Assembly (NCBI GenBank): GCA_900544405.1
Contig: UQVA01000006.1
Span: 19,960-83,959 of the forward strand
Direction: 5' to 3'
Length of the DNA: 64,000 nucleotides
Source of the DNA: an uncultured Eubacteriales bacterium
Lineage (GTDB): Bacteria; Bacillota; Clostridia; Oscillospirales; Oscillospiraceae
The translations under genes were made by a program, and so were the position numbers. This document shows, piece by piece, positions 36,301-43,390 of the stretch (positions are counted from its first letter, which is position 1; the number at the start of each line of letters is the position of its first letter). Under the pieces are notes generated by a model. The model saw nothing but the letters and a program-made list of their open reading frames with translations, did no database searches and had not been told where the DNA came from.

Positions 36301-39068
36301 GTGCCGTTTGCGGTATCGGTGACGGTGATGACGATCTTCCGGGCGTTCCGGAGCATACCGAAGTCGATCTCCGCCAGGGGGTTATCGTAAGAGAAAGCGT
36401 TGTACTTGTCGCCGGATTTGCCGGTACGGATGTAGGGGTTGGTGCCCAGCTGAGCGGCATTGGTGAAGGAGCGCACGGGGTACAGGGAGTAGTTTTCCTC
36501 GTCCTCGGTGTCGAACACGTCGGCCGCGGACCAGTCGCCGTAGAAGCCCACAAGAGGCAGGCTCAGGGTCACAGGGCTGCTGCCCTCACCGTCAGCGGCG
36601 GGCGTGGCGTAGATGAAGCCTTCCACGAACATACCGTTGGGGAACTTGTTCAGGTAAGCCTTGTCGGCATCGGTCAGGGTGATGGTACCGGTAACGGTTA
36701 CGCTGCCGGAGGCAGGCACGGTGACGGCATCGCCGCCAGTGAAGCTGACCTTGGCTTCCAGAGCATAGGGGGAAGCGTTGATGTACTTATCCTGATAGAT
36801 GGCCTCGGTGATGAGGTTGGAGGACAGCGTGTAGGTCAGGGCCTTATCCTTCAGATTGTTGATCTCGAAGGTGAAGGTGTACACGCCGGTCTTGTCGTCG
36901 TCATCGCCGAACTCGATCTTCGGGCGGCCCTCGCTGGCGTCCTTGTTGGACAGGTAAGCGGGGCTGGTGGTGGCGCTGACCAGGTTGGCCAGGCCTGCGC
37001 CCTGGGCTCTGGGAGAATACTCCAGCGTGGAGGTGGCCATCAGGGGATCGGCGGTGGACATCAGCAGGTCCGCAGCCACTTTCCGCTGCTCGGCACCGGT
37101 CAGGTCCGGATAATTCTTGTCCAGGTACTCGATGAGCACGGCCATGGCACCGGTGATCTGAGGCGTTGCCATGGAAGTACCGCTCATGTAATCATAGTAG
37201 CCGCCGGAAATGGCCGGGTCGGTGGCGGAGTAGATGCTGCCGCCCACGCCGGAAATTTCGGGCTTCAGCTTCAAGTCAGGGGTAACGCCCCAGGAGGAGA
37301 AGCTGCTTACCGTCCGGTCCAGCCGGAACAGCTTGGTGTCGCCGTTGCAGACGGTCAGCTCGCCGGAGCCGTTTTTCAGAGCTTCGCCGCAGGCCTGGGT
37401 CACGCTGATGGCGGGGATGTTGCCCTCACCGTCATTGATCTGCATCCGGATGACGCCCAGTTCATTGTTATAGATGATGGCGGCAATGGCGCCGTGAGCC
37501 TGGGCAACGGACTGCTTCTCCGGGAAGGAGGAGGCGCCACGGGAAATAACGGCCACCTTGCCGGTGACGTCGATGCCTTCATAATCACTGTCGGCACCGT
37601 AACCGGGGACCATCACATATTCCAGTTCCTTGTTGCGGAAGTTCTCCTGGAAATTGGTGGCAGCCTTGGCGGCAGTATCCAGATAGCCGAACTCCTGGCC
37701 GTCCACGGTGATATACAGCTGGGTGTAGCCGTCGTTGTCCACGGAAGCCACGGACAGAGCGGCGGAGTAAGTGGCAGGGGTGCCCACCAGGCCGGTGTCG
37801 GGGTTCGCCAGCAGGGACTTGTTCAGACCGTAATGGTTGCCCTGGGCGTTGTTGGTGTCGTTACCGGCAGCGATCAGAACCTGGATGTCGGAATCCTGGA
37901 ACTGCTTCATGACCTCGATCATGTCGGGGGTATCGGTAAAACCGGCAGCGGAGCCCAGGGACAGGTTCACGCTGTCCACCTTCAGCCGGACGCAGTCCTC
38001 CAGAGCCGCCAGAATGGTAGCCCAGCCTGCGCCGCCGCCGTTGGAGAACACCTGCATGACCACCAGCTGTGCGTCGGGGGCAACGCCCACCACACGGGAG
38101 TCGGCGATCTTGTTCGCTGCGGCGATACCGGCAACATGGGTGCCGTGGTCGGAGCCTGCGTAGGTGTTGGACACGTCGAATTCACCGTTGGAATAGTTGA
38201 AGGCGAAGGGGATCTTACTATTCTTATAGGACTGGTTCAGACGGTTGGTGAGGTGGCTGGCATTCAGGGTATCCCAGATGTCGTCCACGCTCTGCCGGGT
38301 CATGGGGTCCTCCAGTGCGCTGTCGGGCAGGGCAGCGAAGCTGGGGTGATCCACCAGAATGCCGGTATCCAGGATGGCGATGCGCATACCCTTGCCGGTG
38401 TAGCCGGAGGTATTCAGCACGTCAGCGCCGATCATGGTGGTGGCATTATTGGTGTAGGGGGTGTAGTCGGTCTCCTTGCCGTCCTCGGGCAGGTAGAAGG
38501 TGGGGGCCACGTACACGCTCTTGACACCGGGCAGGGCCTCCAGCTCCGCCTTGTTGGCGTAGTCGGTGGTCACGGAGAAGCCGGTGGTGGAGATGGTGTA
38601 ATCAAAGCCCATCTCGCACTCGTCCAGAGCATCCTCGGCCAGGGCCTTTACGGCATCCAGGGTCTGGGTCTGCCGGGCCTCGCTGCTCACCACGGCGGCA
38701 GTCTGGTCCGCGATGTCCTCCACGGAATAGGTTGCCAGCAGGGGCTGCTCATCCACGACCACGATGAAGGTCACCTGGTCACCGGCTTCATAGCCGGAGG
38801 CAGCCTCCTCCTGGGAGAAGGGGGTGGAGGAGGGCTCGAACTTGGTCAAGTCCTCGGACGCTGTTGTGGATTCTGTCGAATCGTCAGGTGTATCTCCGCC
38901 GTCGGCGAATCCGCTGGAAGCTGCGGAAGCGTCGGGCAGAGACAGGGGTCCGTTCAGGGCGCTGCCGGTGGAAGAAGTGTCGGCACTGGTCTCGCTGGCG
39001 AAAGCCGCCAGGGGAACGGAGCCGAGGATCATCACCAGCGCCAGAACGGCGGCAAGTACTCTCTTCAT
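30339..39068 (-). CDS. Giant cell-wall subtilisin-like (S8) serine protease with Big_2 and InlB-type repeats
   Basis: 2909 residues. Signal peptide 1-25 ending AAFASE. An I9-like propeptide (about 97-190) precedes the protease. The triad is D234 (AILDTGI), H308 (SDHGTHVAG) and S632 (SGTSMATPQ), with oxyanion N403 and an inserted PA-like domain at about 450-580. Fn3-like domains follow. The middle has long stretches with repeated DYNTG-type strands that suggest beta-propellers, interleaved with three Big_2 domains (for example TATISATAQV, TATVTATISK, ETTITITTG). Six InlB-like GYxFxGW repeats lie before the C-terminus. The end reads TPATGDS, a hydrophobic span and KKSKKH, a variant sortase signal. 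AAGGAGG precedes ATG 39068. It is predicted to be exported and wall-linked, digesting proteins or peptides. Confidence 0.93.
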   Translation of the reverse strand: MKRVLAAVLALVMILGSVPLAAFASETSADTSSTGSALNGPLSLPDASAASSGFADGGDTPDDSTESTTASEDLTKFEPSSTPFSQEEAASGYEAGDQVTFIVVVDEQPLLATYSVEDIADQTAAVVSSEARQTQTLDAVKALAEDALDECEMGFDYTISTTGFSVTTDYANKAELEALPGVKSVYVAPTFYLPEDGKETDYTPYTNNATTMIGADVLNTSGYTGKGMRIAILDTGILVDHPSFAALPDSALEDPMTRQSVDDIWDTLNASHLTNRLNQSYKNSKIPFAFNYSNGEFDVSNTYAGSDHGTHVAGIAAANKIADSRVVGVAPDAQLVVMQVFSNGGGAGWATILAALEDCVRLKVDSVNLSLGSAAGFTDTPDMIEVMKQFQDSDIQVLIAAGNDTNNAQGNHYGLNKSLLANPDTGLVGTPATYSAALSVASVDNDGYTQLYITVDGQEFGYLDTAAKAATNFQENFRNKELEYVMVPGYGADSDYEGIDVTGKVAVISRGASSFPEKQSVAQAHGAIAAIIYNNELGVIRMQINDGEGNIPAISVTQACGEALKNGSGELTVCNGDTKLFRLDRTVSSFSSWGVTPDLKLKPEISGVGGSIYSATDPAISGGYYDYMSGTSMATPQITGAMAVLIEYLDKNYPDLTGAEQRKVAADLLMSTADPLMATSTLEYSPRAQGAGLANLVSATTSPAYLSNKDASEGRPKIEFGDDDDKTGVYTFTFEINNLKDKALTYTLSSNLITEAIYQDKYINASPYALEAKVSFTGGDAVTVPASGSVTVTGTITLTDADKAYLNKFPNGMFVEGFIYATPAADGEGSSPVTLSLPLVGFYGDWSAADVFDTEDEENYSLYPVRSFTNAAQLGTNPYIRTGKSGDKYNAFSYDNPLAEIDFGMLRNARKIVITVTDTANGTKYFDETWNYATKSYYSASYGQVIPAYLEQKDLWDGNDKDGNALPDGTKVTFRMDAYLDDGDDTVDDSIVFDMTLDTEKPQILNADDIQASLSTENGRNYLTLKLQDNAYMAAVLFESTSGAIMGKFDVENEPGVAFEQKFDITGFGNEFTIVAADYACNETVLDVIVKLDDNDKPEAVNLSKDRIYGNETSSNSAVEGGWFSGDKETFSDLRNETFDSNNRYYAAEYINGYLIAQSASTGSLELVTPSGTYWKTQTLVTQSTKAGEAGSWVLYDMALDYSGKYAKVLDPYESTNGTDTLFALGWAYKGDNDKDGHDDGYNCLYRIWTSKWNGQWSVDEIGKITGGKDGAELLTLGITTEGEMYTIGTDGALYSLSLNDDARGATARYIGETDFVNVENYAGTNVIQSMGYDHNTDTMYWFALSQGDKVFADMTYKVNLETAKCTAIGGYGTSGRTSLFVPTDMTSDMFVMGVEPNQFNLDSYKVTMVAGQNRRLSVDWTPWNCKPTEIAWKSSDDTVATVDGNGIVTAVKEGTATISATAQVYDSWEKTWSDRTVECIVTVVKSETGMYGFIVEDFANIGNRFTWVTYADRNPGSITKLGSHVTVDVPDTDGNLTATDALWQGGAYYNGYLYTVMAQGRGGVGASVLYRSKVTKGETPDKTVIGAPEEIGYTTGIELGNLAFDYNTGRMYACDMTNGGLAILDIETGAIDPLGTFSGDIGGPALATAMTVTADGTILIASMDGKLYTVDPDTLSTTQVGSINSDTWYYAGMMYDYNTGNIYWNPCMSAGSSSLYLVTMGTNEWSDAPEASIMKLGNVSSRSGVEQTVMFAIPDNEPETTYIPVESLTITNGSKVTGIMGGELQLTTSTTPARPSSQVKAWTSSDEKVVTVDQFGKLTYIGVGTATVTATISKNTVDGKPITASVEVTVLESAGKIDAFLNNDEGGTGYYDFWISMNDYDLRHASAGNSMISVLSLQSGTYYDGFFYAFNDKGEVLRIDPKDTTAYTVLGASGLDVSYDQVTAMAMDYTTGTMYALTLPCTWDYSVDAAVSRPGSLATVDLDTGKVTKIAELDMTNKVFAMAIDKNGTMYVAGSADYYTDAVLYTMDKTTGVLTKVKDLTGMSIYTGNTYYGDMRYNTQMTYDFGTDRLYLNATSSTKSASKAFGMYLIQLGGETPEVYSLGGISLYTRAGSSMKFGDVYLGLMALIPEDEEVPSTAPNGVVLSKDAYRISVGGTAQIDARVRPANATDPSLTYAATDAAIAAVSSTGLITGVKEGETTITITTGNGLKATVKVTVVDATGPSSTAYTVTPKGDKLLSFNPNLPSETTAVIGDFASSGKVVGMAYGDNCLYYALDSGSYPGIYRYDFVTGQSTYLGLAQTWTTVADIAYDKQNDLLYAVGGFYLFQFDLSKANGESMPYSAYMMDTEYITHSGVAVVDGAVYVVGTDLYNSTPLLVKYSDKYLSDRTVVKRGVNVNIKAGVTEMDYDASGNKFYLTDGLNRIYAMDMEGNTGLVDTMDQEIRGLAIDPTLSYTVIYTDGVENEEVFPDQRFAAEAGKATPDFRGTPARKGYTFTGWTPEVAETVTAHATYTATWKVNSYLIHLDARGGKVSPENLTVTFGQAVGELPAATREGYDFVGWFDLDGNEYTADTVYTMDDNITLSAKWTAKDYTVTLDAAGGTVDPTTVTVTFGAEVGALPVPTREGYGFIGWFDENGDKVLSSTEYRIPHDSTFTAHWAEKAFTITLDANGGTVDPDTVAVAQGAAVSTLPVPVREGYTFAGWFDAEGNEYTAETIFEAAADITLSAKWTANTYTLTLDADGGIVEPDTLNVTFGTAIGKLPVAIKDGYTFAGWYSADGKQVTAETVYETAADSTVTAKWVPLAYTVTLDDGCGNTTTITVNYGEKIGTLPTPKRDGYTFGGWFDAKGNAVTADTVVTGSLTLSAKWTAVTVTPATGDSFDPMFWTGMMLLALGAAAYVALASKKSKKH
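30465..31650 (-). repeat. Coding tandem repeats: six InlB-type (Flg_new) units
   Basis: Units of about 65-75 residues, each with L-D-A-x-G-G...GYxFxGW...YTATW or LSAKW. The six anchor motifs read GYTFTGW, GYDFVGW, GYGFIGW, GYTFAGW, GYTFAGW and GYTFGGW. They form the stalk before the wall-sorting signal. Confidence 0.85.
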
Positions 39069-39157
39069 ACTGTTTCCTCCTTGAAATAGGTTCCGGATGC
39101 TCCTGCCCGCCGATCTCAGATCCGTCGAAAAAGGCAGAAATTCCCAGATTCAGGTAC

Positions 39158-39187
39158 ATTGTATCACGCTGCGAAAACAGATGTCAA
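39158..39187 (-). promoter_or_regulatory. Promoter of the subtilase gene
   Basis: TTGACA, 18 bases, TACAAT on the minus strand, about 90 bases before ATG 39068. The rest of the AT-rich interval 39190-39530 shows no gene or motif I can support. Confidence 0.75.
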
Positions 39188-39532
39188 TTCTGTATATGCA
39201 ACAAAATAGTTCACATCCGGTTCATATAATCCTGTGCAAATTGACAGTCGTATTTCCACGACACACAAAATCAGCATTTTCAATGGCGCAAGTACGCTAT
39301 ACACGGACAGTTTCATTCCGAATATGCAAGTTCAGAATCATGAGCGCCGGATTATGCATGGAATCTTTCATGCTTTTTTGCAACTTTTTCCAGTTTTTTC
39401 CAATTCCGGCAGTCCCGGAGTCCATCCCCCAGTGCAAAAGGGGCCCCGCTGAATTTCTGCACCAGTTTTCCCCCTCAGAATATGGCTTTTTTGTGAAGAA
39501 GCGAGAAACTGCAAAATTCGACATTTCCGGTG

Positions 39533-39561
39533 TTGACAAACCGGCCGTTTGGGGGTAGGAT
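39533..39561 (+). promoter_or_regulatory. Promoter of the xpt-nucleoside transporter operon
   Basis: TTGACA at 39533-39538, 17 bases, TAGGAT at 39556-39561, ending 16 bases before the riboswitch. Confidence 0.75.
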
Positions 39562-39577
39562 AGGGCCATAAAGCTTC

Positions 39578-39648
39578 TGCCGATATAGTTTCGGATGAAC
39601 GGCCCGAATGTTTCTACCGTGACGCCTAGGAAGTCACGACTATTGGCA
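39578..39648 (+). ncRNA. Guanine-class purine riboswitch aptamer
   Basis: A three-way junction: P1 TGCCGATA (39578-39585) pairs with TATTGGCA (39641-39648). P2 is TTCGG with CCGAA. The J2/3 strand TTTCTACC and J3/1 strand GACTAT are the purine riboswitch hallmarks, and P3 is GTGAC with GTCAC. The C in GACTAT marks guanine or hypoxanthine rather than adenine. Loop 2 GAACGG and loop 3 GCCTAGG can make the GG-CC kissing contact. It fits the downstream xanthine phosphoribosyltransferase and nucleoside importer genes. Confidence 0.9.
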
Positions 39649-39659
39649 AAAAGAGTCCT

Positions 39660-39696
39660 CTGCACCTGTTTTCAACAGGGGCAGTTTTCCCTTTTT
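39660..39696 (+). terminator. Riboswitch-linked terminator 1
   Basis: CTGCACCTGTT pairs with AACAGGGGCAG over loop TTC, followed by TTTTCCCTTTTT. The segment GCAAAAAG (39646-39653), which overlaps the P1 3' strand, is exactly complementary to CTTTTTGC at 39691-39698. Confidence 0.75.
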
Positions 39697-39715
39697 GCAA
39701 GCTGAAACACATAGG

Positions 39716-39750
39716 GCGAACGGGATCTTTTCCGTTCGCTTTCTTATTTT
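39716..39750 (+). terminator. Leader hairpin 2, terminator-like
   Basis: GCGAACGG (39716-39723) pairs with CCGTTCGC (39732-39739), followed by TTTCTTATTTT. It lies only a few bases before the ribosome site GGGAGG of xpt. Confidence 0.6.
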
Positions 39751-39765
39751 CTGGGAGGTTTTTCA

Positions 39766-40338
39766 ATGCGTTTCATGGAAGAAAAAATTCGTGCCGAGGG
39801 CAAGGTCCTGCCCGGCCAGATCCTGAAAGTCGGCAGCTTTCTCAACCAGCAGATCGACACGGCGTTCCTGAAGGAGGTCGCCGAGGCCATGGCCCAGGCG
39901 TTCCGGGACAGCGGCGTTACCAAAATTCTGACCATCGAGTCCTCCGGCATCGCCATCGCCACCGCCGTAGGGCTGGAGCTGGGCGTGCCCGTGGTGTTTG
40001 CCAAGAAGCATAAGTCCAGCAACGTGGACGGGGCCGTGTATACCGCCGAGGTCTACTCCTATACCCATAACACCAGCTACACCATTGTGGTGAGCAGCGA
40101 TTACCTGAAGTCCACCGACACGGTTCTGCTGGTGGATGATTTTCTTGCCAACGGCAAGGCCCTCAACGGCCTGACGGAGCTGGTGGAGCAGGCAGGGGCC
40201 AGGCTGGCCGGTGCCGCCATCGCCATCGAGAAGGGCTTCCAGGGCGGCGGAGACGCCCTCCGGGCCAAGGGGGTCCGGGTGGAATCCATGGCCGTCATTG
40301 ACTCCATGACCGACGACGCCATTGTGTTCCGTTCTTAA
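39766..40338 (+). CDS. xpt: Xanthine phosphoribosyltransferase
   Basis: 190 residues, the normal Xpt length. ILKVGSFLNQQID near residue 20 and LTIESSGIAIA near residue 60 are typical. The PRPP-binding loop is DTVLLVDDFLANGKAL near residue 120, and the end GVRVESMAVIDSM is also conserved. It converts xanthine and PRPP to XMP for purine salvage in the cytosol. GGGAGG lies 7 bases before the ATG. It is the first gene after the guanine riboswitch, exactly as in Bacillus, but here it is followed by a nucleoside importer rather than pbuX. Confidence 0.96.
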   Translation: MRFMEEKIRAEGKVLPGQILKVGSFLNQQIDTAFLKEVAEAMAQAFRDSGVTKILTIESSGIAIATAVGLELGVPVVFAKKHKSSNVDGAVYTAEVYSYTHNTSYTIVVSSDYLKSTDTVLLVDDFLANGKALNGLTELVEQAGARLAGAAIAIEKGFQGGGDALRAKGVRVESMAVIDSMTDDAIVFRS

Positions 40339-40404
40339 ATTTGTTCGCAAATACCCTTTATCCATATCCACCGTTCGTATAATTACAAGGAGGAAAACGA
40401 AAAC

Positions 40405-41688
40405 ATGAAAAAGATTTTTGCTCTGATCCTGGCCATGGTGCTCTGCATCGGTCTGCTGGCCGCCTGCGGCAACGGCGACACCAAGGACACCACCCCCGCC
40501 GCTTCCGATTCCGGCAATACCGACACCAAGGGCACCACCCCCGCCGCTTCCAGTTCCGGCAATACCGACACCAAGGGCCTGAAGCTGGGCTTCATCTTCC
40601 TGCATGACGAGAACTCCACCTATGACCTGAACTTCATGAATGCCGCCAAGGAGGCCATTGCCGCCCTGGGCCTGACCGAAGATCAGTACCTGTTCCGCAC
40701 CAACATCCCCGAAGGACAGGAGTGCTACAACGCCGCCGCTGAGCTGGCCGACGCCGGCTGCAACATCATCTTCGCCGACTCCTTCGGCCATGAGGATTAC
40801 ATCATCCAGGCCGCTAAGGAATTCCCCGATGTGCAGTTCTGCCACGCCACCGGCACCCGTGCCCACACCGAGGGCCTCAAGAACTTCCACAACGCCTTTG
40901 CCGCCATCTATGAGGGCCGTTACCTGGCCGGTGTGGCTGCCGGCCTGAAGCTGAACGAGATGATCGCCAACGGCGAGTTCACCGCCGATGAGGCCAAGAT
41001 GGGCTATGTGGGCGCTTACACCTACGCCGAGGTGGTCTCCGGCTACACCAGCTTCTACCTGGGCGCCAAGAGCGTCTGCCCCAGCGTGACCATGGAAGTG
41101 ACCTTCACCGGTTCCTGGTACGATGAGACCGCCGAAAAGGAAGGCGCCAACAAGCTGATCCAGAACGGCTGCAAGCTGATCTCCCAGCACGCCGACTCCA
41201 TGGGCGCTCCCACTGCCTGCGAGACCGCCGGTATCCCCAACGTGTCCTACAACGGCTCCACCGTGTCCGCCTGCCCCAACACCTTCATCGTGTCCTCCCG
41301 CATCAACTGGGCCCCCTACTACGAGTACGTGGTCAACTGCTATCTGAACGGTGAGGAGATCGCCGCCGACTGGACCGGCACCATCGCCACCGGCTCCGTG
41401 GTTCTGACCGATGTGAACGAGAAGGCCGCCGCTGCCGGCACTGCCGACAAGATCGCCGAGGTCACCAAGGCTCTGGAAGACGGCTCCCTGCACGTGTTCG
41501 ACACCTCCACCTTCACCGTGGAAGGCAAGCCTGTCACCAGCTTCATGGCCGACGTGGACACCGACGCTGCCTACACCCCCGACACCGAGGCCGTGAAGGA
41601 CGGCTACATCCACGAGTCCGAGTACCGCTCCGCACCTTACTTCACCCTGCAGATTGACGGCATCGATCTGCTGGATACCGCTTACTAA
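40405..41688 (+). CDS. BMP family lipoprotein, nucleoside-binding component of ABC importer
   Basis: 427 residues. Lipobox LLAACGNG puts the lipid cysteine at residue 21. The linker contains a direct repeat, TTPAASDSGNTDTKG and TTPAASSSGNTDTKG. The mature domain begins LKLGFIFLHDENSTYDLNF, and ADSFGHEDY, GRYLAGVAAGLK and GYVGAYTYAEVVSG are BMP/PnrA-type blocks. It would capture purine nucleosides outside the membrane for the ATPase and permeases that follow. AAGGAGG precedes the ATG. The codons are strongly GCC/CTG biased, in keeping with high expression. Confidence 0.92.
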   Translation: MKKIFALILAMVLCIGLLAACGNGDTKDTTPAASDSGNTDTKGTTPAASSSGNTDTKGLKLGFIFLHDENSTYDLNFMNAAKEAIAALGLTEDQYLFRTNIPEGQECYNAAAELADAGCNIIFADSFGHEDYIIQAAKEFPDVQFCHATGTRAHTEGLKNFHNAFAAIYEGRYLAGVAAGLKLNEMIANGEFTADEAKMGYVGAYTYAEVVSGYTSFYLGAKSVCPSVTMEVTFTGSWYDETAEKEGANKLIQNGCKLISQHADSMGAPTACETAGIPNVSYNGSTVSACPNTFIVSSRINWAPYYEYVVNCYLNGEEIAADWTGTIATGSVVLTDVNEKAAAAGTADKIAEVTKALEDGSLHVFDTSTFTVEGKPVTSFMADVDTDAAYTPDTEAVKDGYIHESEYRSAPYFTLQIDGIDLLDTAY

Positions 41689-41711
41689 GATCATTCTGTT
41701 TCCTCGTCTAT

Positions 41712-41746
41712 CCCCGGAGGTCTTGCCTCCGGGGAGAAGCGTTTTT
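41712..41746 (+). terminator. Intercistronic hairpin after the binding-protein gene (1)
   Basis: CCCCGGAGG pairs with CCTCCGGGG over TCTTG; TTTTT follows after seven bases. Such hairpins often keep binding-protein mRNA more abundant than that of the rest of the operon. Confidence 0.6.
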
Positions 41747-41760
41747 CAAATGCTGCGAAG

Positions 41761-41792
41761 GGCAGCGCAGCGAATACAATCACTGCGCTGCC
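41761..41792 (+). terminator. Intercistronic hairpin after the binding-protein gene (2)
   Basis: GGCAGCGCAG pairs perfectly with CTGCGCTGCC over 12 bases; a run CATTTTTTC follows 8 bases on. It is probably a partial terminator. Confidence 0.6.
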
Positions 41793-41854
41793 CTTTGAAA
41801 CATTTTTTCAAAACTGCCGGGCAACCGGACGACATACAAGGGAGTGAACCGTCT

Positions 41855-43390
41855 TTGGAAGAAAAAACCGCCGCAGTACAGATGCGGAACATCACCAAGA
41901 CCTTTGGCAGCGTGGTGGCCAATGACCGTGTCTGGCTGGACATTTACAAAGGGGAAATTCTGGCCCTGCTGGGTGAGAACGGCAGCGGAAAGACCACATT
42001 GATGAATATGCTCTCCGGCATTTATGCCCCCGACAGCGGAGAAATTTACATCAACGGCCGGGAAGCCTCCATCCGCTCGCCCAAGGATGCCTTCTCCTAC
42101 GGCATCGGCATGATCCATCAGCACTTCAAGCTGGTAGACGTGCTGTCCGCTGCGGAGAACATCGTCCTGGGTCTGAAAGAACCGGGGCGGCTGGACCTGG
42201 ACAAGGTGGCCCAGAAGGTCAAAGCCATCTGCGACACCTACGGCTTCCAGGTGGACCCCTACCAGAAAATTTACACCATGTCCGTGTCCCAGAAGCAGAC
42301 CGTGGAAATCGTCAAGGTTCTCTACCGGGGCGCCGACATTCTCATTCTGGACGAGCCCACCGCCGTGCTGACCCCCCAGGAGACGGACAAGCTGTTCGCC
42401 GTGCTGCGGGCCATGCGGGACGACGGCAAGGCCATCGTCATCATCACCCACAAAATGCACGAGGTGGAGGCCCTGTCCGACCGGGTAGCCATTCTCCGCC
42501 ACGGCCAGTTCATGGGCGATATGCTCACCAGGAACACCAACGCCCAGGAGATGACCAATATGATGGTGGGTCACGCCGTGACGCTGAACATCGAACGGCC
42601 GGACCCGGTGGACCCCAAGCCCCGTATCGCCGTAGAGCATCTGACCGTCCGGGATATGGACGGCATCGTGAAGCTGGACGATGTTTCCTTCACCGCCAAC
42701 AGCGGTGAGATTCTGGGCATCGCCGGTATTTCCGGCTGCGGCCAGAAGGAGCTGCTGGAGGCCATTGCGGGCCTGCAGCCCACGGAATCCGGCAGCATTT
42801 CCTACATCACCGATTCCGGGGAAAAAGAGGAACTCATCGGCAAGGACCCCCTGGCCATTGCCGATATGGGCGTGTCCCTTTCCTTCGTACCGGAGGACCG
42901 GCTGGGCATGGGCCTGGTGGGCAGCATGGACCTGACGGACAATATGATGCTCCGGTCCTTCCGGAAGGGCAAGAGCTGGTTCGCCAACCGGAAGGCCCCC
43001 AAGCAGCTGGCCGAGCAGGTGGTAAAAGAGTTGGAGGTCAACACCCCCGGCGTGTCCACCCCCGTCCGCCGTCTTTCCGGCGGCAACGTGCAGAAGGTCC
43101 TGGTAGGCCGGGAAATTGCTTCCGCTCCCACGGTGCTGCTGACGGCCTACGCCGTCCGTGGCCTGGACATCCACTCCTCTTATACCATCTATGACCTCAT
43201 CAACCGGCAGAAAGAGTCCGGCGTGGCCGTTGTATATGTTGGCGAGGACCTGGACGTGCTGCTGGAGCTGTGCGACCGGATTCTGGTTCTCTGCGGCGGC
43301 AAGGTCAGCGGCATCGTCCCCGGCAGAGGGGCCACCAAAGAAAAAGTCGGCATGATGATGACCCGGCTGGGAGGGACTGAAAATGGGTAA
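41855..43390 (+). CDS. Nucleoside ABC importer ATPase (two nucleotide-binding domains)
   Basis: 511 residues from a TTG start at 41855, chosen because AAGGGAG lies about 10 bases upstream and the length then equals the family norm; the open frame reaches back into the hairpins before it. Domain 1 has Walker A LLGENGSGKTTL, signature MSVSQKQTVEIVK and Walker B ILILDEPTAVL. Domain 2 starts near residue 255 with a degenerate Walker A (GISGCGQKE), signature RRLSGGNVQK and LLTAYAVRGLD in place of a normal Walker B. The altered second site is usual in this family, although V replaces the usual P-T before RGLD. It overlaps the first permease gene by 8 bases. Confidence 0.92.
   Translation: MEEKTAAVQMRNITKTFGSVVANDRVWLDIYKGEILALLGENGSGKTTLMNMLSGIYAPDSGEIYINGREASIRSPKDAFSYGIGMIHQHFKLVDVLSAAENIVLGLKEPGRLDLDKVAQKVKAICDTYGFQVDPYQKIYTMSVSQKQTVEIVKVLYRGADILILDEPTAVLTPQETDKLFAVLRAMRDDGKAIVIITHKMHEVEALSDRVAILRHGQFMGDMLTRNTNAQEMTNMMVGHAVTLNIERPDPVDPKPRIAVEHLTVRDMDGIVKLDDVSFTANSGEILGIAGISGCGQKELLEAIAGLQPTESGSISYITDSGEKEELIGKDPLAIADMGVSLSFVPEDRLGMGLVGSMDLTDNMMLRSFRKGKSWFANRKAPKQLAEQVVKELEVNTPGVSTPVRRLSGGNVQKVLVGREIASAPTVLLTAYAVRGLDIHSSYTIYDLINRQKESGVAVVYVGEDLDVLLELCDRILVLCGGKVSGIVPGRGATKEKVGMMMTRLGGTENG

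Noticed and set aside
30114..39089. A plus-strand open frame of 2991 codons opposite the subtilase gene
   Set aside because: The subtilase on the minus strand has a catalytic triad, signal peptide, domains and ribosome site. The opposite frame is low-complexity G/H/V/L text, the result of stop-free complementary codons in a GC-rich gene.
39097..39665. Short open frames in the gap before xpt
   Set aside because: They cover the subtilase promoter, the xpt promoter and the riboswitch, and have no ribosome sites or recognisable motifs.
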